6,506 nucleotides of DNA from Spirochaetia bacterium UBA5368. Its GTDB lineage: Bacteria; Spirochaetota; UBA4802; UBA5368. The notes below the pieces were generated by a model. It saw only the letters and a list, made by a program, of their open reading frames with translations, was not told the origin of the DNA and searched no databases. The position numbers and the translations under genes were made by a program. Shown here in pieces: positions 6,038 through 6,506 of the stretch (the first letter of the stretch is position 1; each line of letters begins with the position of its first letter). The stretch is taken from contig DHPI01000080.1 in NCBI GenBank assembly GCA_002407865.1, positions 1 through 6,506 on the forward strand. Reading direction: 5' to 3'.

Positions 6038-6506
6038 ATCCGTTCACATATCCTTCCAAATAAATGCGAACATCCGATTCCTTGCGCCGCTGCGCAACCC
6101 ACTTCACGAACTGCTCGGCCAGCTTCTGCTGAAAGAGCATGTTCATAATCTTGTCCTCGACGGCATCGTAGGTGATGGGCCGTCTCCCGAGATACTTGAC
6201 GATATGATAACCAAACGACGACTTGATAACGCCCGAAAGCTGGCCGGGCTGGTTCATCCTGTATACCTCGTTCGCGAAATACGGGTCGAGCTCACCCAGC
6301 GCCACCCATCCAAGATCGCCCCCCCTGGATGCCGAACCGGGGTCTTCCGAATATTTCATGGCCATCGATTCAAACGATTCGCCGCCCGCTATTCTCCGGC
6401 GCAGGTTTTTTATTTCATCGTTCACCCTCTTTTCTTCGGCAAGGCTTTTGCCCTTCGGACGGATCAGGATGTGTTTCAACTTGACCTCGAATCCCAGGCG
6501 GTCCCT
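6036..6506 (-). CDS. PpiC/parvulin peptidyl-prolyl isomerase (3' part)
   Basis: This is the C-terminal 156 residues of a parvulin-type prolyl isomerase of the SurA/PrsA/PpiD kind. The frame is open to the window edge, and codons before the in-frame TTG at 6479 (RDRLGFEVK) continue the typical strand leading into LKHILIRP, so the true start lies outside the window. The visible parvulin domain runs from KHILIRP through GGESFESMAMKYSEDPGS, GGDLGWVALGELDPYF and the closing SSFGYHIVKYLGRR. A helical tail (MNMLFQQKLAEQFVKWVAQRR) then ends in a short strand (DVRIYLEGYVNG), as in SurA-like chaperones. Such proteins assist folding of exported or outer-membrane proteins in the periplasm or at the cell surface. 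The signal peptide or anchor would be in the missing part. It is the first visible gene of the leftward block and is followed by the radical SAM gene after 8 bp. Confidence 0.9.
   Translation of the reverse strand, partial: RDRLGFEVKLKHILIRPKGKSLAEEKRVNDEIKNLRRRIAGGESFESMAMKYSEDPGSASRGGDLGWVALGELDPYFANEVYRMNQPGQLSGVIKSSFGYHIVKYLGRRPITYDAVEDKIMNMLFQQKLAEQFVKWVAQRRKESDVRIYLEGYVNG

Noticed and set aside
1..6506. Insertion sequences, attachment sites or prophage genes
   Set aside because: I saw no transposase or integrase, and no terminal inverted repeats flanking a gene. The HNH protein lacks neighbouring phage packaging genes or an intron/intein context.

Overview
The window most likely comes from a spirochaete with a GC content of roughly 50%. 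The main evidence is a radical SAM/SPASM protein whose architecture matches what I recall as the 'spiro-SPASM' family, described only from Spirochaetota. This assignment is from memory and no search was run. The rest of the window is compatible with it but not diagnostic.

Layout. Positions 1-255 contain no convincing protein gene. They hold two overlapping promoter-like elements, a perfect 19-bp palindrome, a possible 21-codon ORF and a strong intrinsic terminator with a GCAA tetraloop. A rightward gene for an HNH endonuclease follows (256-846). Everything else reads leftward as one tightly packed block. In transcription order it encodes a PpiC-type (parvulin) peptidyl-prolyl isomerase cut by the right window edge, a radical SAM/SPASM protein, an SpsF-like cytidylyltransferase, a PseG/SpsG-like sugar-nucleotide hydrolase or glycosyltransferase-fold protein, and a compact single-chain aconitate hydratase. 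The gaps are 8 bp, 27 bp, an 8-bp overlap and 74 bp, so the first four genes are probably co-transcribed. The aconitase may be their last member or may have its own promoter. It runs tail-to-tail into the HNH gene with a 27-bp overlap of coding sequence.

How the genes may work together. SpsF and PseG/SpsG homologues act in making CMP-activated or related sugars for surface polysaccharides and flagellin glycans. Here the pair sits directly downstream of a radical SAM protein whose N-terminal ~190 residues are themselves recognisable as a diverged SpsF domain that has lost the nucleotide-binding signature. A plausible reading is a cell-envelope glycan or modified-sugar module in which a radical SAM/SPASM enzyme is fused to a cytidylyltransferase-like recognition domain. 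Its upstream partner is an exported folding factor. The substrate cannot be read from the sequence. The aconitase (TCA cycle) and the HNH nuclease have no obvious role in this module.
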